A stretch of 64,000 nucleotides of DNA from CAWJJM01 sp963843275 (GCA_963843275.1 CAWJJM010000012.1:744001-808000), one strand, 5' to 3'; positions 52,410-61,376 are shown, numbered from the stretch's first letter. Notes: generated by a model from the letters alone, not told the origin. Program-made: numbers and translations.

Positions 52410-53549
52410 ATGACCCGCTACCGGCTGTCGTCTTTCGTCCTTCTGTCCCTGGCAACGAGCCTCGTCGTCGGCGACGCCGCCGGCGAGCAGGTCTCGATCT
52501 GCCACGTGCCACCCGGCGATCCCGCCAACGCCCACGTCATCCACGTGGGCCGGGCGGCGGTGGACGCGCACGTCCGCCGGCACGGCGACGCCGTCGTCCC
52601 CGACGACCCCTCCTGTACGGCCGGGGTGGGGGAGTGTGCGGCGGACGGCCTGCTGCAGTGCACCGCGGCGGGCCTCGTCTGCGACGCTTCACCACTGGAC
52701 CCGCCGGAGGTGGTGGAGACCTCGTGCGCCGACGGTCTGGACAACGACTGCGACGGCTCGATCGACGCGGCGGATGCGGACTGCGTTCCGGTCTGCCCCG
52801 ACACGTCGGGTCTGCGGGCCGCCATCACCCGGCAGATCGAGAGCCTCGACGACTGCACCGTCGCGGTCCAGATCGCGACCCTCACCGACCGCCCGGTCCG
52901 CCTGGTCGCTCAATCGGTCGACACGCCGGACGGGGTGCTCGTCGACTCGCTGCAGACGTCGTCCTGCACCGCGCAGGCCACGACGTTCGTCTGCCGGCAC
53001 GACATGGTGTTCGACTACACCGGGCCCACGTCGTTCGACGGCTCCTACGTGCTGTACCTCGACGACGAGTGTGATCCCTTCCTGTCCTGCCCGCTGTGCC
53101 TCGAGGGCGTGGAGATGATCCCGTTCAGCCTCGCGGGGGCCTCCTGCGACGTCACCGAGGTGCCGCCGCCGGAGCTCGGCACGATCTCCGGCGCCCTGTG
53201 GTTCGACACGGACGGCGACGGCGTGCGGGACCCCGGGGAGCCGGACCTCGCGCTCGCGGCGACCCTGGAGCTCTTCGCGGACGAGGCTCCCTTCGACGGA
53301 CAGCCCGACGGCGCCCCGGTGGCGTCGCAGACGCTCAGCGGCGATCCGGTTTCGAGCTACACCTTCTCGAACGTTCCCGGGGGCATCTACGTGGTCGGCC
53401 TCACGGGGCCGGCGGGGACCTGCCCGTCCTCCGGGCCGGACAGCGCCATCGACCCGTCGACGGGGGTCAGCTTCCCCGTCTCGATCGTGGAGACGAGCCC
53501 CCCGACGATGGTGACGGACGTGGACCTGGCCCTGAAGGACTGTCCCTAG
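52410..53549 (+). CDS. Secreted protein with MopE-like motif and SdrD B-like domain
   Basis: 379 residues, signal peptide ending near GDAAGEQ. Order of parts: a Cys/His module VSICHVPPGDPANAHVIHVG ending RHGDAVV; a Cys-rich section with a MopE-type calcium motif SCADGLDNDCDGSIDAADAD; a central all-beta region with several Cys; then an SdrD B-like domain (GTISGALWFDTDGDGVRDPG, TFSNVPGGIYVVGL). It is exported and probably surface-bound or released; binding function not known. The same CH...H...HGD module starts the secreted protein at 57710-59011. GGGGGAGA precedes ATG 52410. Confidence 0.78.
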   Translation: MTRYRLSSFVLLSLATSLVVGDAAGEQVSICHVPPGDPANAHVIHVGRAAVDAHVRRHGDAVVPDDPSCTAGVGECAADGLLQCTAAGLVCDASPLDPPEVVETSCADGLDNDCDGSIDAADADCVPVCPDTSGLRAAITRQIESLDDCTVAVQIATLTDRPVRLVAQSVDTPDGVLVDSLQTSSCTAQATTFVCRHDMVFDYTGPTSFDGSYVLYLDDECDPFLSCPLCLEGVEMIPFSLAGASCDVTEVPPPELGTISGALWFDTDGDGVRDPGEPDLALAATLELFADEAPFDGQPDGAPVASQTLSGDPVSSYTFSNVPGGIYVVGLTGPAGTCPSSGPDSAIDPSTGVSFPVSIVETSPPTMVTDVDLALKDCP

Positions 53550-53872
53550 GGGGCCGGGCGGGGGCGGGTGCCGGCCACGCGCTGCAACGAAGCTCGGCCC
53601 CGTTCGAGGCGACGCGGAGAAAACCGTTCTCCCTGGCGATGGGAGGTCTCCGGGGCGGCGTCGCCGGCGACGTGTTCAGCGACCGCCTTCCACCGGCGGA
53701 CCTCCGCACGCCGCGCCTCCTCCGGTCCCGCCGGTGATGGCCAGGCAAGCGGTGTCCGGACGGTGCGACGACGCGGGGCGGCGCCTCCCGCTTCCGGACG
53801 GCGCTTTGCGGTCGCTCCGGAAGGTGTGATATGAGGCGCCAAACGCCGTAGGACAGGGACAGGAGGCCGTAC
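53550..53872. other. Intergenic region, no gene seen
   Basis: 323 bases. Contains GGAGAA-AACCG-TTCTCC (a small hairpin near 53617) shortly after the upstream gene, possibly a weak terminator, and then GC-rich sequence without a convincing frame. AGGAGG for the next gene is at its right end. Confidence 0.4.
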
Positions 53873-54445
53873 ATGGTCCGGAACGAGTGGTGGTCGTTGC
53901 GCGGTGCGGTGGTCGTGGTCGCGGTGCTGGCGATCGCGGGGACAGCGTTCGCCCAGGGTCACATGGCGGCCGGCTCGGACGACGAGCTGATCTCGAGCGC
54001 GATGGCGGCGGCGCCCGCCGCCGTCAGCGGCCACGCCCAGATCGTCACGGTGGAGGCCGACGGGTCTCTGCGCGTCGTCCGCGAAGGCGACAACGGCTGG
54101 ACCTGCATGCCGGACAGCCCGGCCACGCCGGGCCCCGATCCGATGTGCATGGACGCCAACGCCATGGAGTGGGTGAAGGCGTGGATCGCCCACCAGCCGC
54201 CCGCGGCGGGCAAGATCGGGTTCATGTACATGCTGCAGGGCGGTACGGACGCGAGCAACACCGATCCCTACGCCGCGGCGCCGGCGGCCGACAATCACTG
54301 GATCAAGACCGGTCCGCACGTGATGATCCTCGGGGCCAAGGACATGATGACGGGCTACCCGCGCACGGCCGATCCGGACACCTCGAAGCCCTATGTCATG
54401 TGGCCCGACACACCCTACGAGCACCTGATGATTCCGGTGAAGTAG
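53873..54445 (+). CDS. Secreted protein of unknown function
   Basis: 190 residues, signal peptide MVRNEWWSLRGAVVVVAVLA ending near TAFAQ. The mature part starts with a His/Met/Asp section, has two Cys (NGWTCMPDSP and DPMCMDA) and Met- and Trp-rich stretches such as MEWVKAWIAHQPP, KIGFMYMLQGG and GPHVMILGAKDMM. I do not recognise a family name. AGGAGG lies before ATG 53873. It is monocistronic. Confidence 0.72.
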   Translation: MVRNEWWSLRGAVVVVAVLAIAGTAFAQGHMAAGSDDELISSAMAAAPAAVSGHAQIVTVEADGSLRVVREGDNGWTCMPDSPATPGPDPMCMDANAMEWVKAWIAHQPPAAGKIGFMYMLQGGTDASNTDPYAAAPAADNHWIKTGPHVMILGAKDMMTGYPRTADPDTSKPYVMWPDTPYEHLMIPVK

Positions 54446-54478
54446 GCCAGCGCCGGAAGGGTGCGAGGCACCCTGTTC

Positions 54479-54733
54479 GGCCACGGGCTCCGCGCCGCCG
54501 AGATCGCCGGCGGACCAGGTGTCGGCGGCCTGAGCCCGCGACCCTCGTGGTGCACGACCTCCAGAGTGGCGGTCGTCGGTGCCCGGGTCTCGCGGGTGCC
54601 GTCGGCGAAGACCTTCAGCGGATGGAGACCGCCGGGGTCCGGGCCCGGAGAGGCCGCGGCAGCGCGTCCGCTCGGGAGGCATCGCGCCGCGGTGCAGACC
54701 GACGGCGAAGGCCTCCCCGCTGGAGTCGTCGTC
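54479..54733 (-). pseudogene. Decayed fragment of the triplicated lipoprotein domain
   Basis: Read on the minus strand in three broken frames it gives DDDSSGEAFAVGLHRGAMPP, then HPLKVFADGTRETRAP and TTATLEVVHHEGR, then DTWSAGDLGGAEPVA. These match the end of domain 1 and start of domain 2 of the lipoprotein at 50883-52202 (for example DDDSRGEAFAVGLHRGASPP and HPLKVFADGRRE). The CPxLxGxW piece between is lost and at least two frameshifts are needed. It is in the same orientation, 2.3 kb from the intact gene, and ends 12 bases from the di-haem oxidoreductase stop. Confidence 0.8.
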
Positions 54734-54744
54734 CGGCGGGGCGG

Positions 54745-56343
54745 CTAGCGGCGGTCCGCCGGCGGCCACTGCCGAGGCCGGCCCCGGTCGTCGATGACCT
54801 GCGCGGTGGTGCCCTCCGGCAGCACCTGCAGCGACTTCAGGAACTCGATCAGCGCGTTCTTGTCGTCGTCGGACAGCGCCCGGAAGGCGTCCGCCTGCGC
54901 CTGCGCCTCGCCGGCGTGGGCGAGGACCGCCTGGCGCAGGGTGGTGAACTTGCCGTGGTGGAAGTAGGGCGCGGTGTTGCCGGCGCCCCACAGCCGCTTG
55001 GTGAGGAAACGCGAGTTGCCGGCGAGGAACTCGTCGGAGCCGGGCGCGAAGTGCATGTTCAGCGTCTCGCGGTTCGGGTCGTCCGGGCCGGAGGTGATGT
55101 CGTGCAGCCTCATGTCGGTGTAGGCCGGCACCCACGTGACGCCGCGATCCTCGTGGAGGCGCGGGCCGGGCAGCGTGCGGCTGTTGAGGTTGACCTCGAG
55201 GGTGGGCGCGTCGCCGACCCGGAGGTTGCCCGGCGGGTTGTACGGGTTCGGCTCGGTGTAGAACCAGCCCCAGTCGTTCAGCGGTAGCGCCGGCACGTGG
55301 CAGGTGGCGCAGCCGATCGCGGCGAAGAGGTGCTCGCCGTGGAGGATCGCGTCCTCGACGTAGGGCTCGCTGGGGATCACCCGGCCCGGCACCGGCAGGG
55401 TCGCCTGCCAGAGGCTCACCGCGGTGACGTCGGCGCGGGTCATCTCGTCGACGAAGCCGTCGCCGTCGGCGTCGACGCCCTCGCCGAAGCGCTCCTCGGT
55501 CTGGATGCCGTGGTGGTGGTTGAAGGCGTTGTTGGCGAACTGGCGGAGCGAGACGACGGCGCTCGCCTGGTGCCACGGCAGGACGATCAGGCTCGGCGGT
55601 GCGCCGCCGGTGGTCTGCAGTGACGGCGCCCCGAGGCCCTCGACCGCGGAGACGTCCCACGAGCCGTCGACGGCGCGCGCGAGGACGCCGAAGGAGACGC
55701 CCTTGCTCGCCAGCGCCACCGAGCTCCCCGGCGCCAGGGCGTCGCGTGCCGCCTGCAGGTCGCCGGTCATCTGGCGTGCCAGCATCTCGAGGTAGCCGGA
55801 GCCGAACATCCCGGTGGTGGCGCGGCTGTTGGCGATGGTGTCGAGGGTGACCGGGGTGCCGTTCTCGTCCACCGCGCCCTTGCCGGGGATGCCGTCGCCG
55901 GCGCTGAAGGTGGCGAAGTCGAAGCGCTGCGCGAGGACGAAGACGTTGGCGACGATGTCGCCGGCGCCGCCGCGCACCGGCTGCGCGTGGCAGCCGCTGC
56001 AGGCGTTCGAGTCGGGGGCCGACAGGCGGTTGAAGTTGCGCGGGAAGACCAGCGGATCGCTCGGGTCGTGGAGCCCCGCGCCGGTGCCGGTCGACAGCGG
56101 CCGACCGCCCCCCTCCTGCGCCGTCCACTTGGCGTCGAACAGCTTGCCGCCGTAGTCGATCAGGTCGCGACGCGGGATCGTGTACTCCTCGCCGTCCCGG
56201 AGGTGGCGCGGGATCGCCACCTCGCGGCCGAGCGCGCCGTCCTGCGCCGTCACCGCGGCGACGGGACCCGCCACCACCGAAGCTCCGAGACCGACCCCCA
56301 CCGCGACGCGGGACGCCGCCCGCAGCAACTCCATGGCTCGCAT
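54745..56343 (-). CDS. Di-haem cytochrome c oxidoreductase (DUF1111 / MauG-like peroxidase family)
   Basis: A 532-residue periplasmic protein. Signal peptide in MRAMELLRAASRVAVGVGLG ending near VTAQ. Two haem-c sites: NACSGCHAQP in the N-terminal part and IGCATCHVPAL in the middle. Other blocks: NHHHGIQTEERFG, DVTAVSLWQATLPVPGR and GNTAPYFHHGKFTTLRQAV (distal haem ligands and a DUF1111-type end). It ends FLKSLQVLPEGTT. The physiological substrate is unknown; the family includes thiol oxidoreductases and peroxidases. No maturase or partner is adjacent. Confidence 0.87.
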   Translation of the reverse strand: MRAMELLRAASRVAVGVGLGASVVAGPVAAVTAQDGALGREVAIPRHLRDGEEYTIPRRDLIDYGGKLFDAKWTAQEGGGRPLSTGTGAGLHDPSDPLVFPRNFNRLSAPDSNACSGCHAQPVRGGAGDIVANVFVLAQRFDFATFSAGDGIPGKGAVDENGTPVTLDTIANSRATTGMFGSGYLEMLARQMTGDLQAARDALAPGSSVALASKGVSFGVLARAVDGSWDVSAVEGLGAPSLQTTGGAPPSLIVLPWHQASAVVSLRQFANNAFNHHHGIQTEERFGEGVDADGDGFVDEMTRADVTAVSLWQATLPVPGRVIPSEPYVEDAILHGEHLFAAIGCATCHVPALPLNDWGWFYTEPNPYNPPGNLRVGDAPTLEVNLNSRTLPGPRLHEDRGVTWVPAYTDMRLHDITSGPDDPNRETLNMHFAPGSDEFLAGNSRFLTKRLWGAGNTAPYFHHGKFTTLRQAVLAHAGEAQAQADAFRALSDDDKNALIEFLKSLQVLPEGTTAQVIDDRGRPRQWPPADRR

Positions 56344-56621
56344 TCCGAGGCCCCCCTGCGTCAACGACCCGGTGCCGGGCCATCCACGAGCGAAAATCTG
56401 CCCTCTTCGAGAAGCGGGATCATCCGCCCCCGTCGCCACGCTGTCAAGCGCGCGCGCCGTCCCGACCCCGACCGGGCCCGGCGGCTCCCTGGCGACGACG
56501 GCGCTCGGGGTCGGTGGGGTGAAACGGGCACCGTCCCGCGCCTCGCTCCGCTCCCTCCCCGCGGCGACGCTCTCCGGGGACCCTTGCACCGGCGGCCGGG
56601 AGAACCTATCGTTCAGCGGCG

Positions 56622-57680
56622 ATGAAGCGGCTCAACGTCTTCGAGCGCTACCTGTCGCTGTGGGTGGTGCTGTGCATGGGTGCCGGCGTCCTGCTCGGCA
56701 AGGCGCTGCCGGCGCTGACCGACGGGGTGCGCCGGCTCGAGTTCGGGGAGGGGAGCCGGATCAACGTCGCGATCGCCGTGCTGATCTGGCTCATGGTCTA
56801 CCCGATGATGCTGAAGGTCGACTTCGGCAGCGTCGTCGCCGTCCGCGAGCGGCCGAAAGGGATCCTCGTCACCCTCTTCGTCAACTGGCTGGTCAAGCCC
56901 TTCTCGATGGCGGCGATCGGGTACCTGTTCTTCCGCGTCCTCTTCCTGCCCTGGATCGGGGAGGAGCTCGCCAACCAGTACCTCGCCGGCTCGATCATCC
57001 TCGCCGCGGCGCCCTGCACCGCCATGGTCTTCGTCTGGTCCTACCTGACCGACGGCGACCCCGGGTACACCCTCGTGCAGGTGTCCCTCAACGACCTGAT
57101 CATGCTCGCGCTCTTCGCGCCGATCGTGGGCCTGCTCGTCACCGGGGCGAGCACCCTGACGGTGCCGTTCGGGGTGCTCCTGCTCTCGGTCGTCGTGTTC
57201 ATCGTCATCCCGCTCGCGCTCGGCGTGGTGAGCCGGACCCTGCTGTTGCGAACGAGAGGGAGGGCGTGGTTCGAGGAGCGGTTCCTCCCCGCCTTCCACC
57301 CCGTGACGGTCGTCGCCCTGCTCGCCACCCTGGTCCTGATCTTCGCCTTCCAGGCCGACAACCTGACCCGCCACCTGGTCCACGTCGTGCTCATCGCGAT
57401 CCCGCTGCTGGTGCAGGTGTACTTCAACTCCGGGCTCGCCTACGGGCTGATGAAGTGGCTCCGGGTCGAGCACGACGTCGCCGCCCCGGGTGCGCTGATC
57501 GGCGCCAGCAACTTCTTCGAGCTGGCGGTGGCGACCGCGATCGCGCTGTTCGGCCCCGAGTCGGGCGCCGCCCTGGCGACCGTCGTCGGCGTCCTCGTCG
57601 AGGTGCCGGTCATGCTGTCGGTGTGCTCCTTCTGCAATCGCACCCGGCACTGGTTCCCGTCGGCGGCAGGGACCACCTAG
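56622..57680 (+). CDS. acr3: Arsenite efflux transporter, Acr3 family
   Basis: A 352-residue inner-membrane protein with ten helices. Signatures: ERYLSLWVVLCMGAGVLLGK, MVYPMMLKVDFG, the Cys-bearing helix AAAPCTAMVFVWSYL (conserved functional Cys of Acr3), VSLNDLIMLALFAP and APGALIGASNFFELAVATA. It exports arsenite using the proton gradient. It stands alone: no arsR, arsC or arsM is in view, though the 278-base upstream gap could hold an operator I do not recognise. It converges with the MopE-repeat gene. Confidence 0.95.
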   Translation: MKRLNVFERYLSLWVVLCMGAGVLLGKALPALTDGVRRLEFGEGSRINVAIAVLIWLMVYPMMLKVDFGSVVAVRERPKGILVTLFVNWLVKPFSMAAIGYLFFRVLFLPWIGEELANQYLAGSIILAAAPCTAMVFVWSYLTDGDPGYTLVQVSLNDLIMLALFAPIVGLLVTGASTLTVPFGVLLLSVVVFIVIPLALGVVSRTLLLRTRGRAWFEERFLPAFHPVTVVALLATLVLIFAFQADNLTRHLVHVVLIAIPLLVQVYFNSGLAYGLMKWLRVEHDVAAPGALIGASNFFELAVATAIALFGPESGAALATVVGVLVEVPVMLSVCSFCNRTRHWFPSAAGTT

Positions 57681-57709
57681 GCGACGAGCGGGACGGGCAC
57701 CGCCCGGCC

Positions 57710-59011
57710 CTACTGCTCGAAGCAGTAGAGCCGGAACAGGCTGGTGCAGGCGATGTTGCTCGAGGAGGTTCCGGTCCACGAGCCGTCGGTCGCCGTGGCC
57801 AGACCGAATTTCCCCGACTGGTTGGCGCAGTCGCCGGGCGAGAAGTCCGGCGATCCGCAGGTCCACGAGTCGATCCCGGGCACGCCGTCGGTTCCGGGGC
57901 CCAGCGCGCAGTTCGTGGAGTTGTCCCAGGCGAGGCCGGCCGTCGTGGTGTTGGTCCACACCCGCACCTCGCCGGACACCGGCAGGTTGAGCTCGGTGCG
58001 GTCGATCGCGTGGTCCAACGACCCGTCGGTCAGATCGGCCCAGTCGTCGGCCACCTTGCTGCCGTCGCGGAGCTTGTAGGGCCCCGGCGACGGGGTGAAG
58101 CGGTCGACGACGCCGTGGTGGAGCGGTCCGGCGCCGGTGTCGACGCGGCCGCTGATCCACGCCTTGAACGTGCCGCCGAGGCCGGCGTTCGAGGCGAGCG
58201 TCTGGCACTCGACGTCGGCCAGCAGGTGACCGAGGGTGTTGTCGTGCCCGTTGCCGAAGTTGCCGTCGAACAGGGCGCTGGACACGAAGACCACCTTGTC
58301 GACGCAGATGCCGCCCTCGTCGATCTGGCCGTCGCAGTCGTCGTCGACGCCGTTGCAGGTCTCGGCGGCACCGGGGTAGACGGCCGGCGCCGTGTCGTCG
58401 CAGTCGTCGGCCGAGCCTTCGCAGGAGGCGGGGGAGGTGTGGCCGTCACCGTCGTCGTCGAAGGTCAGCCCCTCGTCGACGGCGACGTCGCAGTCGTTGT
58501 CGAGGCCGTCACAGAGCTCGGCGGCGCCGGGGAAGACGGTCGCGTCGCCGTCGTCGCAGTCGTCGGCCGAGCCCTCACAGGAGTCGGTCGAGGTGAAGCC
58601 GTCACCGTCGTCGTCGAAGGTCAGCCCCTCGTCGATCGCCGCGTCGCAGTCGTCGTCGACGCCGTTGCAGACCTCCTCGGCACCCGGGTGGATCGCCGGG
58701 TTCGTGTCGTCGCAGTCGTCGTCGTTGGCGACGAACCCGGGAGGGATCGTGCAACCCTGCGAGGCGGGTCCGGCGCCGAAGCCGTCGCCGTCGCCGTCGG
58801 CGTAGAAGGTCAGCGGCAGGTAGTCGCCGTGCCCGAGGTGGGCCGGCACCGCCGGCGCCGCGACGTTGAGCAGGAAGAACGTCCCCGAGTCGGCGTCGAG
58901 GTGACAGACGTCCTGCTTGGGCTGCTTGGCCCGTGCGGCGGGCGCCGCCGACACCGCCAGCGTGAGTGCGATGGCGGACACGAGGATCCAGGGCCGACGC
59001 GACGCGCTCAT
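57710..59011 (-). CDS. Secreted MopE-repeat protein with C-terminal DUF1554 lectin-like domain
   Basis: 433 residues. Signal peptide (RRPWILVSAIALTLAVSAAP). The N-terminal module QDVCHLDADSGTF...HLGHGDYL resembles the one at 52410. Then three MopE-type calcium repeats (DDDCDDTNPAIHPGAEEVC, NGVDDDCDAAIDEG; DGLDNDCDVAVDEG; NGVDDDCDGQIDEG). The C-terminal 170 residues (VFVSSALFDGNFGNG, CQTLASNAGLGGTFKAWISG, LFRLYCFEQ) match the DUF1554/endostatin-like C-type-lectin fold. It is exported and calcium-stabilised, perhaps adhesive. GGGAGG precedes ATG 59011. Acidic and Asp-rich, unlike its neighbours. Confidence 0.85.
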   Translation of the reverse strand: MSASRRPWILVSAIALTLAVSAAPAARAKQPKQDVCHLDADSGTFFLLNVAAPAVPAHLGHGDYLPLTFYADGDGDGFGAGPASQGCTIPPGFVANDDDCDDTNPAIHPGAEEVCNGVDDDCDAAIDEGLTFDDDGDGFTSTDSCEGSADDCDDGDATVFPGAAELCDGLDNDCDVAVDEGLTFDDDGDGHTSPASCEGSADDCDDTAPAVYPGAAETCNGVDDDCDGQIDEGGICVDKVVFVSSALFDGNFGNGHDNTLGHLLADVECQTLASNAGLGGTFKAWISGRVDTGAGPLHHGVVDRFTPSPGPYKLRDGSKVADDWADLTDGSLDHAIDRTELNLPVSGEVRVWTNTTTAGLAWDNSTNCALGPGTDGVPGIDSWTCGSPDFSPGDCANQSGKFGLATATDGSWTGTSSSNIACTSLFRLYCFEQ

Positions 59012-59257
59012 TGCGACCTCCCTCTCCGGTTGTGGCGGAACGGAACCGCCCGACGATAGCAGAGGTTGGCGGCGCCGGTCGGCGACAGCGGGGTAGGATG
59101 GCCCGCAGAGCAACGAGGCCAGGGCACTACGAGGCCAGGGCACGGGGGAACCGGCACGGGCTCTCCGCGGCGGTCACCTCACACGGAACGGGCTCACGTC
59201 GGCGGCCGTCCGGGGCGTCGCTGCCTCTTGCCTCGTTTCGGGAGGAGGATCGGAGCG

Positions 59258-60067
59258 ATGACCCACGAGCGTCCGGGTGTCTGGGGTCGGGCCGCCGCGC
59301 TGCTGGCCCTGTCGTTCCTGGCGGGGCGGGCGGAGGCGGCGTTCGTCGTCACCGGGGAAGGCCTCGCGGAGGTCGGCTTCTCCTCGTTGAGCCGGGAGAG
59401 CGACCGCGTGCTGCAGCAGTTCTACGACGCCTCGTTCTTCTCCGGCATCTCGGAGCCGGTGCTCCTCACCGCGATGTCGTTCCGGCTTCCTGCCCTGGCG
59501 GGCGTCGACTATCCGGAGCTGGGCGATCTCGACTTCGGGCGCTACGAGATCACCCTGGCCGAGCCGTCGCCGGCCGCCGCTGCCGCGAACGGGCTGACCT
59601 CGGCGACGTTCGCCGACAACATGATGGCTCCCGTGCTGGTCCGTGCCGGTGCGCTCACCATCCCCCAGGGCAGTTTCGAGAGCAACGCCTCGGGGGTGGA
59701 GGCGGAGTTCAGCTTCGTCCTCCAGTTCGACACGCCGTACCCGTTCACGCCGGGTCAGGACCTCGTCCTGTTGGTCCGGCACGACGGGCACGGCGACGTC
59801 CACGGCGTGGAGACGCGATGGAACTTCGACGGCTACGCGTGGACGAACGGCACGGTGCTCAGCACCGGCGACGTCGACGACGCGGTCGGGAACTTCGGGC
59901 CGGGCGACTTCGAGGTGGCCAACCGGGTCCGCTTCACCTTCGAACCGGTGGCCGGATCGCCGATCGAGGTCCCGGCCCTGTCCCGAGCTGGGTCGCTTCT
60001 CGCCGCCACCCTGCTCCTCGCCGCCGCCCTCTGGTGGCTGGGTAGGTCCCGGCGCCTCTGGGCGTGA
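59258..60067 (+). CDS. Secreted protein with IPTL-type C-terminal sorting signal
   Basis: 269 residues. Signal peptide ending GRAEA, a beta-rich body (GYAWTNGTVLSTGDV, FSFVLQFDTPYPFTPG, a WNF-type choice-of-anchor-like domain), and a C-terminal VPALSRAGSLLAATLLLAAA followed by WWLGRSRR. That end (V/I-P-x-L, a hydrophobic helix, basic cluster) is the IPTL-CTERM pattern recognised by exosortase-type processing enzymes. GGAGGAGG is before ATG 59258 and TAGGAT is at 59094-59099. A sister with the same end lies at 60774-61376. Function of the body unknown. Confidence 0.75.
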   Translation: MTHERPGVWGRAAALLALSFLAGRAEAAFVVTGEGLAEVGFSSLSRESDRVLQQFYDASFFSGISEPVLLTAMSFRLPALAGVDYPELGDLDFGRYEITLAEPSPAAAAANGLTSATFADNMMAPVLVRAGALTIPQGSFESNASGVEAEFSFVLQFDTPYPFTPGQDLVLLVRHDGHGDVHGVETRWNFDGYAWTNGTVLSTGDVDDAVGNFGPGDFEVANRVRFTFEPVAGSPIEVPALSRAGSLLAATLLLAAALWWLGRSRRLWA

Positions 60068-60100
60068 GTCGGTCCCTCCGCCACCGCGCCGCCGCCCCGC

Positions 60101-60583
60101 CTACTCCTCGTCCATCCCGTCCATGGCACCCGCGGCCATCGTCTCCTGGTGGCAGGCGCTCATCCAGCCGCCGTCCTCGTGGACGTAGACGCTGGTGGTG
60201 TGCATCTTGCCCGAGGCGTCCTCGCCGCCGCAGGTGGCGTCCTGCTCGGCGTCGTAGGTGAGGATGGCGACGTCGTCGGTCAACTTGTGGACCGCCGGCG
60301 AGGAGATGCTCCAGCTCCGCACCTCGCAGTCGCCGCTGCCGATCATGTCCGCGATCGCCTCCCTGCCGGTCGCCACCCCGCCGGGGGTGATGAGCAGCGA
60401 GTCCTCCGTCATGCGTGCGGCGAACGGTGCCCGGTCGCCGTCGGCCCAGGCCTGCCACAGGCCCTTTTCGATGGTCACCAGCGTGTCGGTGAGGTCCTCG
60501 GCCGCCGCCGGCAGGACGACCGCGGTGAACCCGGCCAGGAGTGCGAGGACGACCACCAAGGATCTCGAGACGTGCCCTTTCAT
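60101..60583 (-). CDS. Secreted SnoaL/NTF2-like protein
   Basis: 160 residues with signal peptide ending PAAAE. The mature part is an NTF2-like cone domain of the DUF4440/SnoaL kind: TLVTIEKGLWQAWADGDRAP, FAARMTEDSLLITPGG, GREAIADMIGSGDCEV, VYVHEDGGWMSACHQET. Proteins of this type bind small molecules or act as unspecific ring-forming enzymes; nothing here defines the ligand. Two Cys are present (GDCEV, DATCGG) plus one in SACHQ. It is divergent from the CTERM gene. Confidence 0.78.
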   Translation of the reverse strand: MKGHVSRSLVVVLALLAGFTAVVLPAAAEDLTDTLVTIEKGLWQAWADGDRAPFAARMTEDSLLITPGGVATGREAIADMIGSGDCEVRSWSISSPAVHKLTDDVAILTYDAEQDATCGGEDASGKMHTTSVYVHEDGGWMSACHQETMAAGAMDGMDEE

Positions 60584-60773
60584 GCCTTCCTCCTCTTCGT
60601 CAGGACGTTGGCCGGGGACGGACTCCCGGTCCGTCTCCCGGAGGTGCTCCGGCCCTTGCCGCGTCGTGGGCGGGCGGCCGGGATCTGCCGAGGCCTGCGT
60701 TCGATTCTTACCACCACCGAAGCACCGGGTGGTCCTCTCGGGCTCCGCCGCGGCGTCGCGCGGACCGTGACGG

Positions 60774-61376
60774 CTACGACGCCGCGTGCCGGCGGCGCAC
60801 CAGCAGCAGGCTCGCCGCCGCCAGCAGCAGGAGCGTCAGGAGGATCGCACCCGTCCCGGTGAGGGCAGGGATCTCGAGGACCGACTGGCGGGCCGCCACC
60901 CAGGTGCCGCCGACGCCCTCGAACTGCCCGGTGTTGGTGTGGAAGCCCCCCTGGGGCGGGTCGTCCGGCGTGACCGCGGCCTCGCCGTGGCGGGGGAGCT
61001 GGCCACCGCCCTGCAGCGTGCCCTCCATCTCCGCGACGCCGGTGAGCGTGCCGGTGAAGTCCGCCATGCCGAACTCGGCGCTGGTCAGCGTGCCGCCGAC
61101 GGAGTCTCCGTCGAGGTTGGCGGAGCACTCCGCCGTCATCTCCGCGGGGCACCCTTCGGGGCCCGAGAGCAGGTGCAGCGTGATCGGGCCGGTCCAGCCC
61201 TCCGTGTCGGGGGCGAGCTGGAGCGTTCCCTCGAACTCGCAGGGTGTCTGGGCCTCGGGCAGGTAGGCGGTGGCGTGCACGGTCCAGTTGCCCGAGAGCA
61301 GGGCCTGGGCGGCGAGGGGAAGCGTGGCGAGCAGGGCCACGGCGACGATGGCGAGGCGCAGTCTGGAGGATTTCAT
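60774..61376 (-). CDS. Secreted protein with IPTL-type C-terminal sorting signal (second copy)
   Basis: 200 residues. Signal peptide MKSSRLRLAIVAVALLATL ending AAQA; body of about 140 residues (GNWTVHATAYLPEAQTPC, LTGVAEMEGTLQGGG) that is Thr/Gly/Glu-rich and beta-like, with four Cys; then EIPALTGTGAILLTLLLLAA followed by LLLVRRRHAAS. The end repeats the pattern of the protein at 59258. Two such proteins so close imply a sorting enzyme elsewhere in the genome. Function of the body is unknown. Confidence 0.75.
   Translation of the reverse strand: MKSSRLRLAIVAVALLATLPLAAQALLSGNWTVHATAYLPEAQTPCEFEGTLQLAPDTEGWTGPITLHLLSGPEGCPAEMTAECSANLDGDSVGGTLTSAEFGMADFTGTLTGVAEMEGTLQGGGQLPRHGEAAVTPDDPPQGGFHTNTGQFEGVGGTWVAARQSVLEIPALTGTGAILLTLLLLAAASLLLVRRRHAAS

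Noticed and set aside
53546..56383. A 945-codon minus-strand frame covering 53.5-56.4 kb
   Set aside because: It runs through in the wrong frame relative to the di-haem oxidoreductase, which has both CxxCH motifs in another frame; only a short piece of it matches the decayed lipoprotein domain.
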